From CAWBRY01 sp963791295 (lineage in GTDB: Bacteria > Bacteroidota > Bacteroidia > Chitinophagales > Chitinophagaceae): a stretch of DNA of 64,000 bases. Within the stretch, counting starts at the first letter, position 1. The number at the start of each line of letters is the position of its first letter. Shown here one piece after another: positions 46,864 to 55,087 of the stretch. The notes under the pieces are model-generated. The model did not search any database. It saw only the letters and a list, made by a program, of their open reading frames with translations, and had not been told where the DNA came from. The DNA lies in contig CAWBRY010000004.1 of assembly GCA_963791295.1 (NCBI GenBank), forward strand, positions 558,001 to 622,000, given 5' to 3'. The position numbers were made by a program, and so were the translations under genes.

Positions 46864-47538
46864 TTAGGGTTGTTCTACCAGACCAGCCTTTACTGCGTAC
46901 ATAACAAGGCCAGCCATGGATTTAGTACCGGTTTTGGTTTTCAACTTATCCCTAATCGCTTCTACGGTACGTGGGCTGAGGTCTACAATATCTGCTATTT
47001 CTTTAGTGCTTTTTTCTTCGCACATGAGCTTAAGAATAGTTATTTCTTTTTCCGTCAGTTGCACATCCATCGGCATGGAAGACTCGTGAGTCCTTTTAGT
47101 ACGGAGGCCGCTGAGGAGGGCTTTATTCGTCATTTCATTAAAGAAGAAGTCGTTCTGGTAAACACCGCGAATGGCTTCGTAGATCATTTCTGCCCCTGAT
47201 TCTTTCGCCAGGTATGAGTTCGCGCCGATCTCCATCATCTTGGAGATTACGGAATGGTCATTATGGAACGACAGCATGATCACTTTGATATTCGGGTAGA
47301 GTTTTTTGATCTCAGGCAGCGTAGTGAGGCCATCCATGATGGGCATTTCTATGTCCAGGAGAACCACATCAGGCTGAATATGTCGGAGAAGGTTCATGAG
47401 CTGCATGCCATTTTCGGCTTCAGCTACCATTTGAATATCCTTGCGGCCTTGGAGAGTGGTCTTGACGCCGGTCCGGAAAAGTGCGTGGTCATCGGCGATA
47501 GCAACCTTGATAATAGTGTTAGGGTCGGAATTTTTCAT
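46864..47538 (-). CDS. NarL/LuxR-type response regulator
   Basis: The 224-residue regulator has a receiver domain (residues 9-130) with the acidic pair Asp16-Asp17 in IADDH, the phosphoryl-acceptor Asp62 in VVLLDIEMP, and the conserved Lys in YLAKESG. The C-terminal LuxR-type DNA-binding helix-turn-helix has LTEKEITILKLMCEEKSTKE and LSPRTVEAIRDKL. It is an orphan: no histidine kinase is next to it. It is a paralogue of the regulators at 55088 and 58361. A candidate small RNA is encoded divergently 250 bases upstream, an arrangement repeated at 55088. Confidence 0.93.
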   Translation of the reverse strand: MKNSDPNTIIKVAIADDHALFRTGVKTTLQGRKDIQMVAEAENGMQLMNLLRHIQPDVVLLDIEMPIMDGLTTLPEIKKLYPNIKVIMLSFHNDHSVISKMMEIGANSYLAKESGAEMIYEAIRGVYQNDFFFNEMTNKALLSGLRTKRTHESSMPMDVQLTEKEITILKLMCEEKSTKEIADIVDLSPRTVEAIRDKLKTKTGTKSMAGLVMYAVKAGLVEQP

Positions 47539-47753
47539 GGATTATTGTATTAGTAAAAATGTTTAGGATATGTAATTATTTACGGTGCAAGATGGAAAAT
47601 TCCTGCATTATATACTATAGTGAAAGTACGTGATTTTATACTTGTGGAAAGTACCTGAATCGTAGATGTCGTCGAAATGTTACGAATGCTTACTTCGTTA
47701 ATTTACTATGCACGTCGTAAATACCATAGAGATGAAATCGGGCAGTTGTTCTC

Positions 47754-47784
47754 TTGTTGTCGCTTATGTGCGAACATATATTTG
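47754..47784 (+). promoter_or_regulatory. Promoter of candidate small RNA A (TTG-N20-TATATTTG)
   Basis: TTG at 47754-47756 and TATATTTG at 47777-47784 with a 20-base spacer. The predicted start is near 47789, exactly at the first base of the closing stem of element A. Element B has the same arrangement. Confidence 0.6.
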
Positions 47785-47788
47785 CATC

Positions 47789-47915
47789 AGAAAGTTGATT
47801 GAAACGGACAAATTCGCTATCCTTCTCATCCAATGTCCAAAATACCGTCCAGAAAAAATATTCCATACCTGTGAAAAACCTGCGAAAATCTCCGGCCACT
47901 CAACTTTCTATTTCC
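47789..47915 (+). ncRNA. Candidate small RNA A (duplicated, homologous to 56093-56215)
   Basis: The element starts with AGAAAGTTGA and ends with TCAACTTTCT, which pair as a 10-base closing stem (47789-47798 with 47900-47909). It shares four collinear blocks with element B at 56093: AAGTTGATTGA, CATCCAATGTCC, ACCGTCC and TCAACTTTCT, with spacings 35/33, 17/18 and 56/58. A GGAC/GTCC pair is possible inside. It has no convincing ORF on either strand. Size and closed shape recall 6S-type RNA, including the Rfam 6S-Flavo motif, but I cannot confirm that by eye. The stem is followed by a T-rich stretch; a strong rightward terminator also lies at 48054. Confidence 0.6.
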
Positions 47916-48053
47916 AATCCGGGCCCAATTTGACCGCCCCGTTTTGAATATCCAATGCCTAACTGAGAATCGCAAAAACCAAAAACCGTTAAGCCTGTTC
48001 CTATGAAGAAATGCAGGCAAAATCTTTTCCCTTTTTCATAATTGTAATGTTTA

Positions 48054-48085
48054 CCCCGGCCTTTAGCAAGCCGGGGCTTTTTTTT
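48054..48085 (+). terminator. Rightward intrinsic terminator with no obvious upstream gene
   Basis: CCCCGGC and GCCGGGG pair around a nine-base loop, followed by C and eight T. Rightward it could end a transcript starting at the element A promoter (about 297 nt long). On the minus strand there is no T-run after the stem, so it is not a good terminator for the leftward gene 48084-48839, whose stop codon lies in the run. Confidence 0.8.
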
Positions 48086-48839
48086 ACCGGACTGAATAGT
48101 TGAATGTAAGTTGCACGAATGGTTGTGTAAATGCAGGCACCGATTCATTAACCAGGTAATGAAAATAAAATACTTTTACATTTAATGCCTGCGAGATCTC
48201 AATACCGAGACCAACCGAATAGCCAAACAGATCTGCAGATAGGGGTACATTAAAAAATTGCTTCAAGATAGAAAGGTCGCTTTTCGAATATAGTGCTCTT
48301 AGATTTAGCCAAAATGTGCCTACATTATTTGTTTTATTTCTTTCCCAGGCGCCAGTAAGAAAAGTAAGGCCTATCCCACTGACAGTATTGAAAAAAGTAT
48401 AGTTTGTAAAACGGCTTTCATTGAACACGCTGAGCGCCCGAAGGCCCATTTGGTACTGCATCTGCAATCCGGTGAGCTTTTGTTTGTTTCCCACCAGGTT
48501 TACATTTCCATCCATGGTCATGTTAAAAACACCATTGCCGGGGTTGATCAATGCCAGCAAAATGCCTTCAGATCCGAGGTTATCGGAAAAATGGTTGGCA
48601 GATACACCTGAGTACACGGCAATAGGCAATTGAAACTTTCCAGGTTCGCCAATAAAGAGGCGAAAGAGCCGAGCGGAGGTATTCATCTGCCCGTTTTGAA
48701 CAATATCGATGAATCCTCCGGATAGTATTTCAGGTCTTCTTCCTGATTTGCCCATAAAAATGTTGGCGGAAGTATCCTCAGGTTGGCTGAAGGCCATGGA
48801 TGAAACCATCCAACACGCTATACAATAAATCACTTTCAT
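48084..48839 (-). CDS. Hypothetical outer-membrane beta-barrel protein
   Basis: A 251-residue protein with a signal peptide (MKVIYCIACWMVSSMAFSQ). The mature part has alternating strands and glycine turns (LPIAVYSGVSANHF, GLQMQYQMGLRALSVF, SVGLGIEISQALNVKVFYF), and ends in Phe-Asn-Tyr-Ser-Val-Arg, the kind of aromatic end seen in barrels. No family recognised. It is a solitary gene. Confidence 0.6.
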   Translation of the reverse strand: MKVIYCIACWMVSSMAFSQPEDTSANIFMGKSGRRPEILSGGFIDIVQNGQMNTSARLFRLFIGEPGKFQLPIAVYSGVSANHFSDNLGSEGILLALINPGNGVFNMTMDGNVNLVGNKQKLTGLQMQYQMGLRALSVFNESRFTNYTFFNTVSGIGLTFLTGAWERNKTNNVGTFWLNLRALYSKSDLSILKQFFNVPLSADLFGYSVGLGIEISQALNVKVFYFHYLVNESVPAFTQPFVQLTFNYSVR

Positions 48840-48918
48840 AGGATGATGAAATTTGCTGTGGAGATTTGATCCAGACGATGGGCACGTGATTAAAAGGCCA
48901 GGATAAATTGAAGAATAG

Positions 48919-49203
48919 TTACTTGTTGAAATATAAGAATTTGAAATACTTCAAATTCCAGAATGGAATGAAGTTTAACAAAAATTGCGACTTCGTGATC
49001 TTATACGCACTCAATAATCTAAGGCCGCTAATCAGTGGATGATAAAAGAATACATAGATCGCCAGCCCACTCACAAAAAGAGATTGATTAATTCTCTGAT
49101 CCCTTACAAGTATTATCCAACCCATCAAAGGCAAAACAATGAGAAGATAAAAGGCCACGAGGTTTCGAAAAATCATGATCCCATTACTTTTTACTTCAAA
49201 CAA
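48919..49203 (-). CDS. Small membrane protein, 94 residues
   Basis: A 94-residue protein with two strongly hydrophobic helices (FRNLVAFYLLIVLPLMGWII and SLFVSGLAIYVFFYHPLISG) and a basic C-terminus. The start overlaps the end of the Cys-rich secreted protein by 13 bases, so the two should be translated from one mRNA. A small membrane partner next to a secreted toxin-like protein is often an immunity protein or an export accessory; that is only inference here. I do not recognise the family. A later Met at residue 9 or 10 is also possible as start. Confidence 0.55.
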   Translation of the reverse strand: MFEVKSNGIMIFRNLVAFYLLIVLPLMGWIILVRDQRINQSLFVSGLAIYVFFYHPLISGLRLLSAYKITKSQFLLNFIPFWNLKYFKFLYFNK

Positions 49204-49847
49204 TTTTTAGCTATGCACCCAATGGCTATCGCTACACCCGTCGAAGGCAGAAAGATGCTTTGTATAGTTACCCAGAAGGAGGTCCACCCGTGATTTGAAT
49301 ATGCATCGGTGATACAGTTCATCACTGCCTGTCCACATCCACCTCGGGAAGCTATGTTGTTGCCGAGATTAACCGGTCTGGACGAATAAGTATAGGTACT
49401 GCTACCTTTTACTACCTCGGCAGTTATTCCGTCGGTTAGATCATAATATATAAGGTATGACCGATCCGGACTCGCCCTGATCAACATCGGTCGAAGAAGT
49501 GTCTTTTCTTTTATAAAAACTGCAAAGGCATATTTGTCTTTTGTTGCAACGCCTGTATAGGCCACTGAGTAGCCGATCTCGATTTCTCCCTTCTTCTCAC
49601 TCCTATATAAATTGGTAAAGTCAAAGTCAGATTTTTTAAAGGATGGAATTCCGGTTACGCTTTTTACGGCAGCTTCATTTAATACCAAGCTATTAAATGC
49701 GTCCTGAACCGTTAGAGATATTCCAGGACTTTTCAATTGCACGACAGAAATTGTTTTTGATGGCCCATCCTTTTCATTAACCTGCGCGATCGCGCCCATA
49801 GTGATGAGGAAAGCGATGTGAACAAGGAGAAACTTATACTTTTTCAT
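49191..49847 (-). CDS. Secreted protein with bacteriocin-like Cys-rich C-terminal tail
   Basis: From ATG 49847 the protein has 218 residues; the earlier in-frame ATG (49898) would put 17 residues before the signal peptide. The signal peptide is MKKYKFLLVHIAFLITMG, cut near AIAQ. Residues 25-160 are a beta-rich part with no family I know. The last 50 residues read GG (169-170), then Cys171, Cys178, Cys211 and Cys216, spaced C-x6-C-x32-C-x4-C, with an aromatic GW and FW between and a hydrophobic stretch (PSTGVAIAIG). That looks like a two-helix hairpin tied by nested disulfides, as in sublancin-type bacteriocins. Whether the tail is cut off is unknown. The promoter at 49923-49955 is strong. Confidence 0.65.
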   Translation of the reverse strand: MKKYKFLLVHIAFLITMGAIAQVNEKDGPSKTISVVQLKSPGISLTVQDAFNSLVLNEAAVKSVTGIPSFKKSDFDFTNLYRSEKKGEIEIGYSVAYTGVATKDKYAFAVFIKEKTLLRPMLIRASPDRSYLIYYDLTDGITAEVVKGSSTYTYSSRPVNLGNNIASRGGCGQAVMNCITDAYSNHGWTSFWVTIQSIFLPSTGVAIAIGCIAKNCLK

Positions 49848-49922
49848 GATGACAGAATTATAAAGATGATACCTACTCTTCGTTCCGGTTTTCGGCATTC
49901 CCGGTCACTGGCCAATGATCAT

Positions 49923-49955
49923 CAAATTTATCCTGTCAAGGTTTCCAATTCCAAA
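49923..49955 (-). promoter_or_regulatory. Promoter of the Cys-rich protein gene (TTTG-N21-TAAATTTG)
   Basis: Read on the minus strand, -33 TTTG (49955-49952) and -7 TAAATTTG (49930-49923) are spaced 21 bases, as in guaB. Transcription would begin near 49918, giving a leader of about 70 nt. Confidence 0.65.
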
Positions 49956-50080
49956 GGATAATCGCCAAGTTTAAATGTATTTACCTCAACAAACATCGAA
50001 TCGATCTCCAAAAAAATATGTCAAAAAAACAACGTCAATTTTTCGTTTGATATATTGTCTGATATCGACGTCGCGCTAAT

Positions 50081-50116
50081 AAAAAAAGCAGGGTATGAAT
50101 TCAATCATAACCCTGC
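50081..50116 (-). terminator. Leftward intrinsic terminator with no clear upstream gene
   Basis: On the minus strand GCAGGGTTATGA pairs with TCATACCCTGC around ATTGAAT-like loop bases, then seven T. No recognised minus-strand gene lies between 50117 and 50997. One tiny frame (20 codons, start near 50183) ends just before it; I cannot support it as a gene. The rest of 50117-50316 is AT-rich and holds a small inverted repeat, GATCC-AATTTTA-GGATC, near 50184-50200. Confidence 0.75.
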
Positions 50117-50316
50117 CCGATTATAAAACGCCACACTCATCCTTTGCAAATAGGTGAAAAACCTTAATGAAAGGTAAGAGCATGATCCAATTTTAGGATC
50201 GAATGAGGTGTAGTTTTTTTCTGATTTTAATTAGTTTTTTTCCTTTAGTCTTATCGAGATTGTAGGTTTAATTTGAAGTGGAAGATTCTAGGGCAAATTG
50301 AATTTTCGCAAATCAA

Positions 50317-50997
50317 ATGAATCATTTCTGGCAAATAATAGCAACTCCAAGAATGCTTAAATGCTGTTCTTCTTTTTATAGTGGGAATTTTATGTCTAGC
50401 TATTATTGTCAAGCAAAAACTAAAATTTAAGTACAGTCATACTTTAATCAAAATTATAATATATATATTGTCTAATTCTATTACAATTAACAATTAGTTT
50501 CTTATATATGTTCCAAGCAGGCGAAATTTTCAACGGAGCAGTTACTTAATATTTCGGCATATGTTTTAATACTCATTGAATATCCAATTCTATGTCATCT
50601 TATTGCGGTAAAATGAGAGCTGAAATTGATCAAAGCGAATAATTCTATTTCCGGTATACCTTTTGAAATAGCGGCAATTTTTAATTGGTATTACTTCGAA
50701 AAATTTTCAGAAAGAGTTTCAATAACCACAACAATCGAATCAATTCCATTGATACTTTTCTGCCTATATTTTTTCTATGAATTGCTACAAAATCCTCCAA
50801 TTCTTAAATTAAGTAAAGAATCATCGTTTTGGGTCGCTACAGGTATCTTGTTTCTTTTCGTGTGCATATTGCCATACTATTTAGCATATAAATATTTTGA
50901 TAAGATTTATGAAATGCAATTATTCGACTATGCTGGATATATTATAATTATGATATTATTCGCAAAGGGATCTTTGTGTGAAAAAAGTCAGATATGA
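50317..50997 (+). pseudogene. Multi-helix membrane protein of a histidine-kinase module (frameshifted)
   Basis: Coding pieces lie in different frames: a start MNHFWQIIATPR at 50317; LNAVLLFIVGILCLAIIVKQ (about 50358-50420) with a further stretch IIIYILSNSITINN; LNISAYVLILIEYPILCHL near 50545-50605; then an open 123-codon frame from 50626 with IPLILFCLYFFYELL and SSFWVATGILFLFVCILPYY. Together this makes a roughly six-helix protein of about 225 residues, like the one reconstructed at 56679-57333. Both precede a histidine kinase and a LuxR regulator. At least three frame changes are needed. The start of the last open piece (TTG at 50626) is not a real start. Real decay or homopolymer errors in this very AT-rich DNA are both possible. 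Confidence 0.6.
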
Positions 50998-51767
50998 TAT
51001 TAGCCGTAGTAACCATAACAATCATATTACTATTGCTATCAGTATTTATTATTGGTATTCTATTTCTTTATCAAAAAAAGCAAATCTATTATCAAAAAAC
51101 ACTGGAAAATATTAAACATGACTATGAGAAAACTCTTTTAAAAACGCAACTTGAAATCCAGGAACAAACATTTCAGGCAATTGCTCTTGATATCCATGAC
51201 AATATTAACCTCTCACTCACCCTGGCCAAACTCAATTTGAATACCCTGGACTTTTTGGAAAAAGAAAGGTCAAAAGAACAAGTAATGATCTGCGTCGACT
51301 ATCTAAGCAAAGCTATCACAGACCTTACCGACATATCGCGCAGTATGAATTCCGATATCATTTCAGAACAGGGACTAATCAGTGCGCTGGCACGGGAGAC
51401 GGAAAAACTCAGAAAATTGAATTGGTTCTATATCCAATTTGAAGTAAGCGGGAACCCCGTATTCATGGAAGCGCAAAAGGAACTCTTCATATTTAGAATT
51501 GTGCAGGAAGCATTCAACAATATCCTCAAGCATTCACAGGCAAAGAGTATCACTTTGCATTTGCACTTTGATAAAGACTCGGTAGCTATCACACTCACGG
51601 ACGACGGCATCGGATTCTTGAAGCCTGTTAAGCACGAAAAAATATCTGCCAACCCAACCGCAGGATTACGCAATATGCAGAAGAGAGCAGAATTGTTGAA
51701 TGGCCAGTGTAGCATTGACAGCGGTCAGGGGCTTGGCACAACCATAAAAATCTCCATTCCATACTAA
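50994..51767 (+). CDS. Sensor histidine kinase (HisKA_3 / HATPase type)
   Basis: A 257-residue kinase with one N-terminal membrane helix (residues 4-26), a coiled-coil stretch to about residue 60, the phospho-acceptor His68 in ALDIHDNINLSLTLAKL, and the ATP-binding domain with VQEAFNNILKHSQAKSI (N box), DDGIGF (G1) and GLRNMQKRAELLNG (G2). It has no periplasmic sensor domain, so the signal probably comes through the membrane-protein gene just upstream, whose end overlaps its start by four bases. The regulator gene follows after four bases. Confidence 0.9.
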   Translation: MILAVVTITIILLLLSVFIIGILFLYQKKQIYYQKTLENIKHDYEKTLLKTQLEIQEQTFQAIALDIHDNINLSLTLAKLNLNTLDFLEKERSKEQVMICVDYLSKAITDLTDISRSMNSDIISEQGLISALARETEKLRKLNWFYIQFEVSGNPVFMEAQKELFIFRIVQEAFNNILKHSQAKSITLHLHFDKDSVAITLTDDGIGFLKPVKHEKISANPTAGLRNMQKRAELLNGQCSIDSGQGLGTTIKISIPY

Positions 51768-51771
51768 CAAC

Positions 51772-52440
51772 ATGAATACTCCCCTTAAGAAAATAAAAGT
51801 GGCTTTGGCAGACGATCACGTCCTGTTGCGAAGTGCACTAGCTTCCCTGATTAATAATTCAGAAGATTCCGCTGTCATAATACAAGCCAGCAATGGACAT
51901 GAATTGATCGAGCAATTGCAAAGAGGTGTTCTTCCCGATGTGGTCTTATTGGATCTGAACATGCCACAAATGGATGGGATAGAATGCGCAAAATGGCTTC
52001 AGCAAAATTATCCGGATATACACGTACTCATGCTTACCATGTACGATTCCGAGCTCGCCCTGATTCGTCTCCTTAAGGCAGGTGTAAAAGGCTTTCTGAA
52101 AAAAGACATACACCCGGATGAACTTCGATTCGCTATACAATCCGTCGTCCATTCCGGGTTTTACTACTCCCACAGTGCAACAGGAAAGCTTGTTAATCTA
52201 TTCCGCAAACAATCGGAAGGCCATGGAATTTCATTGGAAAAATCCATGCTCAGTGATACGGATATTCGCTTCCTCCAACTGGCTTGCACAGAAATGACAT
52301 ATAAAGAGATTGCTCAAAAAATGAGCCTTAATCCCAGAGCAGTTGATAACCTCCGGGACAGCCTATTCCAAAAACTCACAATTCGTAGCAGGGTAGGTCT
52401 TGCCATGTATGCAATCCGGCACGGCTTAGTTACATTTTGA
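51772..52440 (+). CDS. NarL/LuxR-type response regulator
   Basis: A 222-residue regulator with receiver acidic residues in LADDHVLL, phosphoryl-acceptor Asp61 in VVLLDLNMP and Lys in FLKKDIHPDEL. The C-terminal LuxR-type helix-turn-helix is less typical (LACTEMTYKEIAQKMSLNPRAVDNLRDSL). It is directly downstream of its kinase. It is the most divergent of the four regulators in the window, with an inserted hydrophobic-polar stretch at residues 145-160. Confidence 0.92.
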   Translation: MNTPLKKIKVALADDHVLLRSALASLINNSEDSAVIIQASNGHELIEQLQRGVLPDVVLLDLNMPQMDGIECAKWLQQNYPDIHVLMLTMYDSELALIRLLKAGVKGFLKKDIHPDELRFAIQSVVHSGFYYSHSATGKLVNLFRKQSEGHGISLEKSMLSDTDIRFLQLACTEMTYKEIAQKMSLNPRAVDNLRDSLFQKLTIRSRVGLAMYAIRHGLVTF

Positions 52441-52478
52441 CCTATTCTCTATTTAGCAAAGGATGGACGAGAGAGTCA

Positions 52479-54236
52479 TCATTCTTGCAATGTTTCATCC
52501 CATTTGCTTTTGTCTTTCAATAACAATTCTCTCAGGAGGCGAATGGATGGCATTCCATTGTCTAAGACCAGGTCGTTAAATTTCTTTAGCGAGTAATTCG
52601 ATCCTTCTTGTTTTTTATAGTCTTCCCGCAATTTGAGAATTTGCAATTTTCCGACGGTATAAAAAAGATAACCTGGGTCAAAACTGCCTCTCAGCGCTTC
52701 CTGGTAGGAAGGCTTTTCACCCTGGTGCCAATTTTCCATAAAAAATTTTGTTCCATCTTCAATCGACATGCCCTGGCAATGCATTTTAATGGATACACAT
52801 AAGCGGCAGATCCGCAGCAACGCATCTCCTGATTGGGCGAGTCGATACTTGGCCGCCTTTATCGGATCGCCCTCATTTCCATAGCCTTCGTCTATCATCA
52901 TTTTTTCGCAATAATGCGCCCAGCCTTCCACAAAAGCATAACTACCGAATATCTTCTCAATTTTTGTTGCAGAAGAAGCATTCAAGTGCAACCCCTGCAA
53001 ATAATGACCGGGATAAGCCTCATGTATGGTGATATTATCAGTAGTATAATAATCGAATTGACCCAGCCAATCCTCTTTTTGTTTATTAGTCCATTTATGT
53101 TCAACCGGTGTGATATAATAATAGGCCTCCTGGGCATTCTTTTCAAAAGGGCCAGGGGCATCCATGGATGCAGTTGAAGTGGATCGGGCATACTGCGGTG
53201 TTTCCTCTACCTTAACCCGGGCTTCAGAAGGAATACTGACGATATTCTTATCAATAAGAAACTGCCTGATGGCTTCGAGGTGCTTCCTCGCTTCAGGGAT
53301 AAGGCTATCTGCGATTGGATGTTCTTTCTGCATTTCACGGTAAACGTCTATGGGTTTTTTTGATGGATTGATGGTCCTCGCGGCACTATTAAAAATCTCT
53401 TGCTCTCGATTTAACTCTGCCAGGCCAATTTCAAGAATCTTTTCCGGCGTGATATCAATCTCCTCACTATATAACAGCATTTTCTGATAATTATCCCGAC
53501 CTATTGCATATTGATTGATGGCGCGTGGCAACTTTTCTCTTGACAGCCAGGCAACAAAATCATTGATAGCATTAATCGCCTTTTCATTTGATGCTTTAAA
53601 GTTCGCCTTCAACGAGTCATCGCTCACACCCTTTACTGCCTCCGCCAATTCTCCCTTGAGATAGTCGACTGATCCCTTGGATATTTCTATAGCTGTTTCT
53701 ATGTAGGGCTTCGGCAAAGAGTCCACCAGATTTTTCTTCCCTGCCTCAAACATAGCCGGAATTTGATTTTCGATGGCAATGATATGCTTGAGTCGCGTTT
53801 CCAGGGGAGCATAGTTCCGCTTTATATATAAGTTTAAGTCTACCGCCCCAGCATACGACATCGGATTCTTGGTATAGCTTTCCATATCAACAAAATCAAA
53901 GATCTCGCTCTGGATGGCAGCATATACAATACGGTAATCCAAAAAGACCTTTTGACTGAGTGCGGTTGTGTCGACAGCGTTTAGCTTTAGTTCGAAATCC
54001 CGCAACTGCTTGAGCTGTTTATCGAGAGATGACTTACTGAAATCGGTCATTTTTCCATCATACTCATGAAGTCCCAATCCGACCGCCATTGCCGGACGCC
54101 ATTCGAACCATTCTTGCAGGAATTGGTCGGACAACGTCTGAAAATTCTGATCCGCACTTCCTTCCCTGGTTTCCTGTTTGGTTTTACAACTGACCACCTG
54201 TATGACCAATAATAATAGAATAAAGAATTTGCTCAT
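52479..54236 (-). CDS. DUF885-family lipoprotein, putative metallopeptidase-like
   Basis: A 585-residue protein with a lipoprotein signal (lipobox VVSC, Cys17). DUF885 proteins have a gluzincin-like helical fold; the zinc motif HEAYPGHYLQ (around residue 413) and the following EGWAHYCEKMM are present. RNYAPLETRLKHIIAIE and the later GYLFYTVGKLQILKLRE are typical. The substrate is unknown for most members. It converges with the regulator gene at 52440 (38 bases apart). Confidence 0.9.
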   Translation of the reverse strand: MSKFFILLLLVIQVVSCKTKQETREGSADQNFQTLSDQFLQEWFEWRPAMAVGLGLHEYDGKMTDFSKSSLDKQLKQLRDFELKLNAVDTTALSQKVFLDYRIVYAAIQSEIFDFVDMESYTKNPMSYAGAVDLNLYIKRNYAPLETRLKHIIAIENQIPAMFEAGKKNLVDSLPKPYIETAIEISKGSVDYLKGELAEAVKGVSDDSLKANFKASNEKAINAINDFVAWLSREKLPRAINQYAIGRDNYQKMLLYSEEIDITPEKILEIGLAELNREQEIFNSAARTINPSKKPIDVYREMQKEHPIADSLIPEARKHLEAIRQFLIDKNIVSIPSEARVKVEETPQYARSTSTASMDAPGPFEKNAQEAYYYITPVEHKWTNKQKEDWLGQFDYYTTDNITIHEAYPGHYLQGLHLNASSATKIEKIFGSYAFVEGWAHYCEKMMIDEGYGNEGDPIKAAKYRLAQSGDALLRICRLCVSIKMHCQGMSIEDGTKFFMENWHQGEKPSYQEALRGSFDPGYLFYTVGKLQILKLREDYKKQEGSNYSLKKFNDLVLDNGMPSIRLLRELLLKDKSKWDETLQE

Positions 54237-54281
54237 TCAATCTTATTTTGAAATTGAATTAATATTGAGTCCGTGACCAAC

Positions 54282-55025
54282 TTACACCTTTTGCACTATT
54301 ATATAGGCCCGTGGCTCACCTACAGTAAATTTCTTCTTACCAGGTATACTGTAAACCTCCACCAAATTAAGCCCCGCTTTGCTGAACATTACTTCCAATT
54401 CGGCAAGCGAGAAAATGTAGTCGATACCTTTCTTGGTTTCTGAACGACCATCTGGTGAGAGGATCAAATGTTCAGATTCGATTCTTGTCGGGTGAAAAAG
54501 AAATTGGCTTTCGACAATGAACTTCTTATCGCCAATGGCACTCCAGGTCTTTTCTTTAAATTGACGAATCGCAATTTCCGCTAGGGACCAAGTGTTTATG
54601 AATAAATGAGCTCCGGTCTTCAATAAAGAAGAAATATGTGAAAGAAGTTCCTGGGACTGCTCTGCATTGAAAAAATTCAGGCTGTTACCCATACATAATA
54701 TAAGGTCAAATTGATCATCTCCTCTGTACTTCATTACATCCGCCTTTATTGCTTTTAGTGCAAGCTGCTCCCTTTCTGCCACTTCACGTACTTCATTTAT
54801 ATAGTCGTCAAGGTTATCTACCGCAGTGACAGCCATGCCCTTCCTGGCGAGGGCAAGTGCATGCCGGCCATATCCGCACATCAAATCCAGTACCTTGCTG
54901 CCAGGTTGTAAATGAAAGTAGGGAAGCATGAAGTCTACCTCCCTATTGGTCAATTCCCCAGGAATAATTTCTCGCCATAGTTCCTTATAATAACCGTCAA
55001 AGTAGGTATCATTGAGATTTTCCAT
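54282..55025 (-). CDS. Class I SAM-dependent methyltransferase
   Basis: A 247-residue protein with the SAM-binding motif I VLDLMCGYGRHALALA (about residues 45-60), motif II AVTAVDN, and the acidic DLILCMGNSLNFF. Family members of this type methylate small molecules or proteins; no target is suggested by the sequence or neighbours. It lies 46 bases upstream of the DUF885 gene on the same strand and 63 bases downstream of the regulator gene. Confidence 0.88.
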   Translation of the reverse strand: MENLNDTYFDGYYKELWREIIPGELTNREVDFMLPYFHLQPGSKVLDLMCGYGRHALALARKGMAVTAVDNLDDYINEVREVAEREQLALKAIKADVMKYRGDDQFDLILCMGNSLNFFNAEQSQELLSHISSLLKTGAHLFINTWSLAEIAIRQFKEKTWSAIGDKKFIVESQFLFHPTRIESEHLILSPDGRSETKKGIDYIFSLAELEVMFSKAGLNLVEVYSIPGKKKFTVGEPRAYIIVQKV

Positions 55026-55087
55026 TTAAAACAAGGAGTTTGAATTTCAGGGAAATAGGGATACTATCAGGAGTAAATCTGGCAAAA

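Noticed and set aside
47690..48148. Minus-strand open frames across small RNA A, one with a hydrophobic stretch
   Set aside because: They are in three different frames with no shared start. The homologous region B has stops in every frame, and the shared blocks are better explained by RNA structure.
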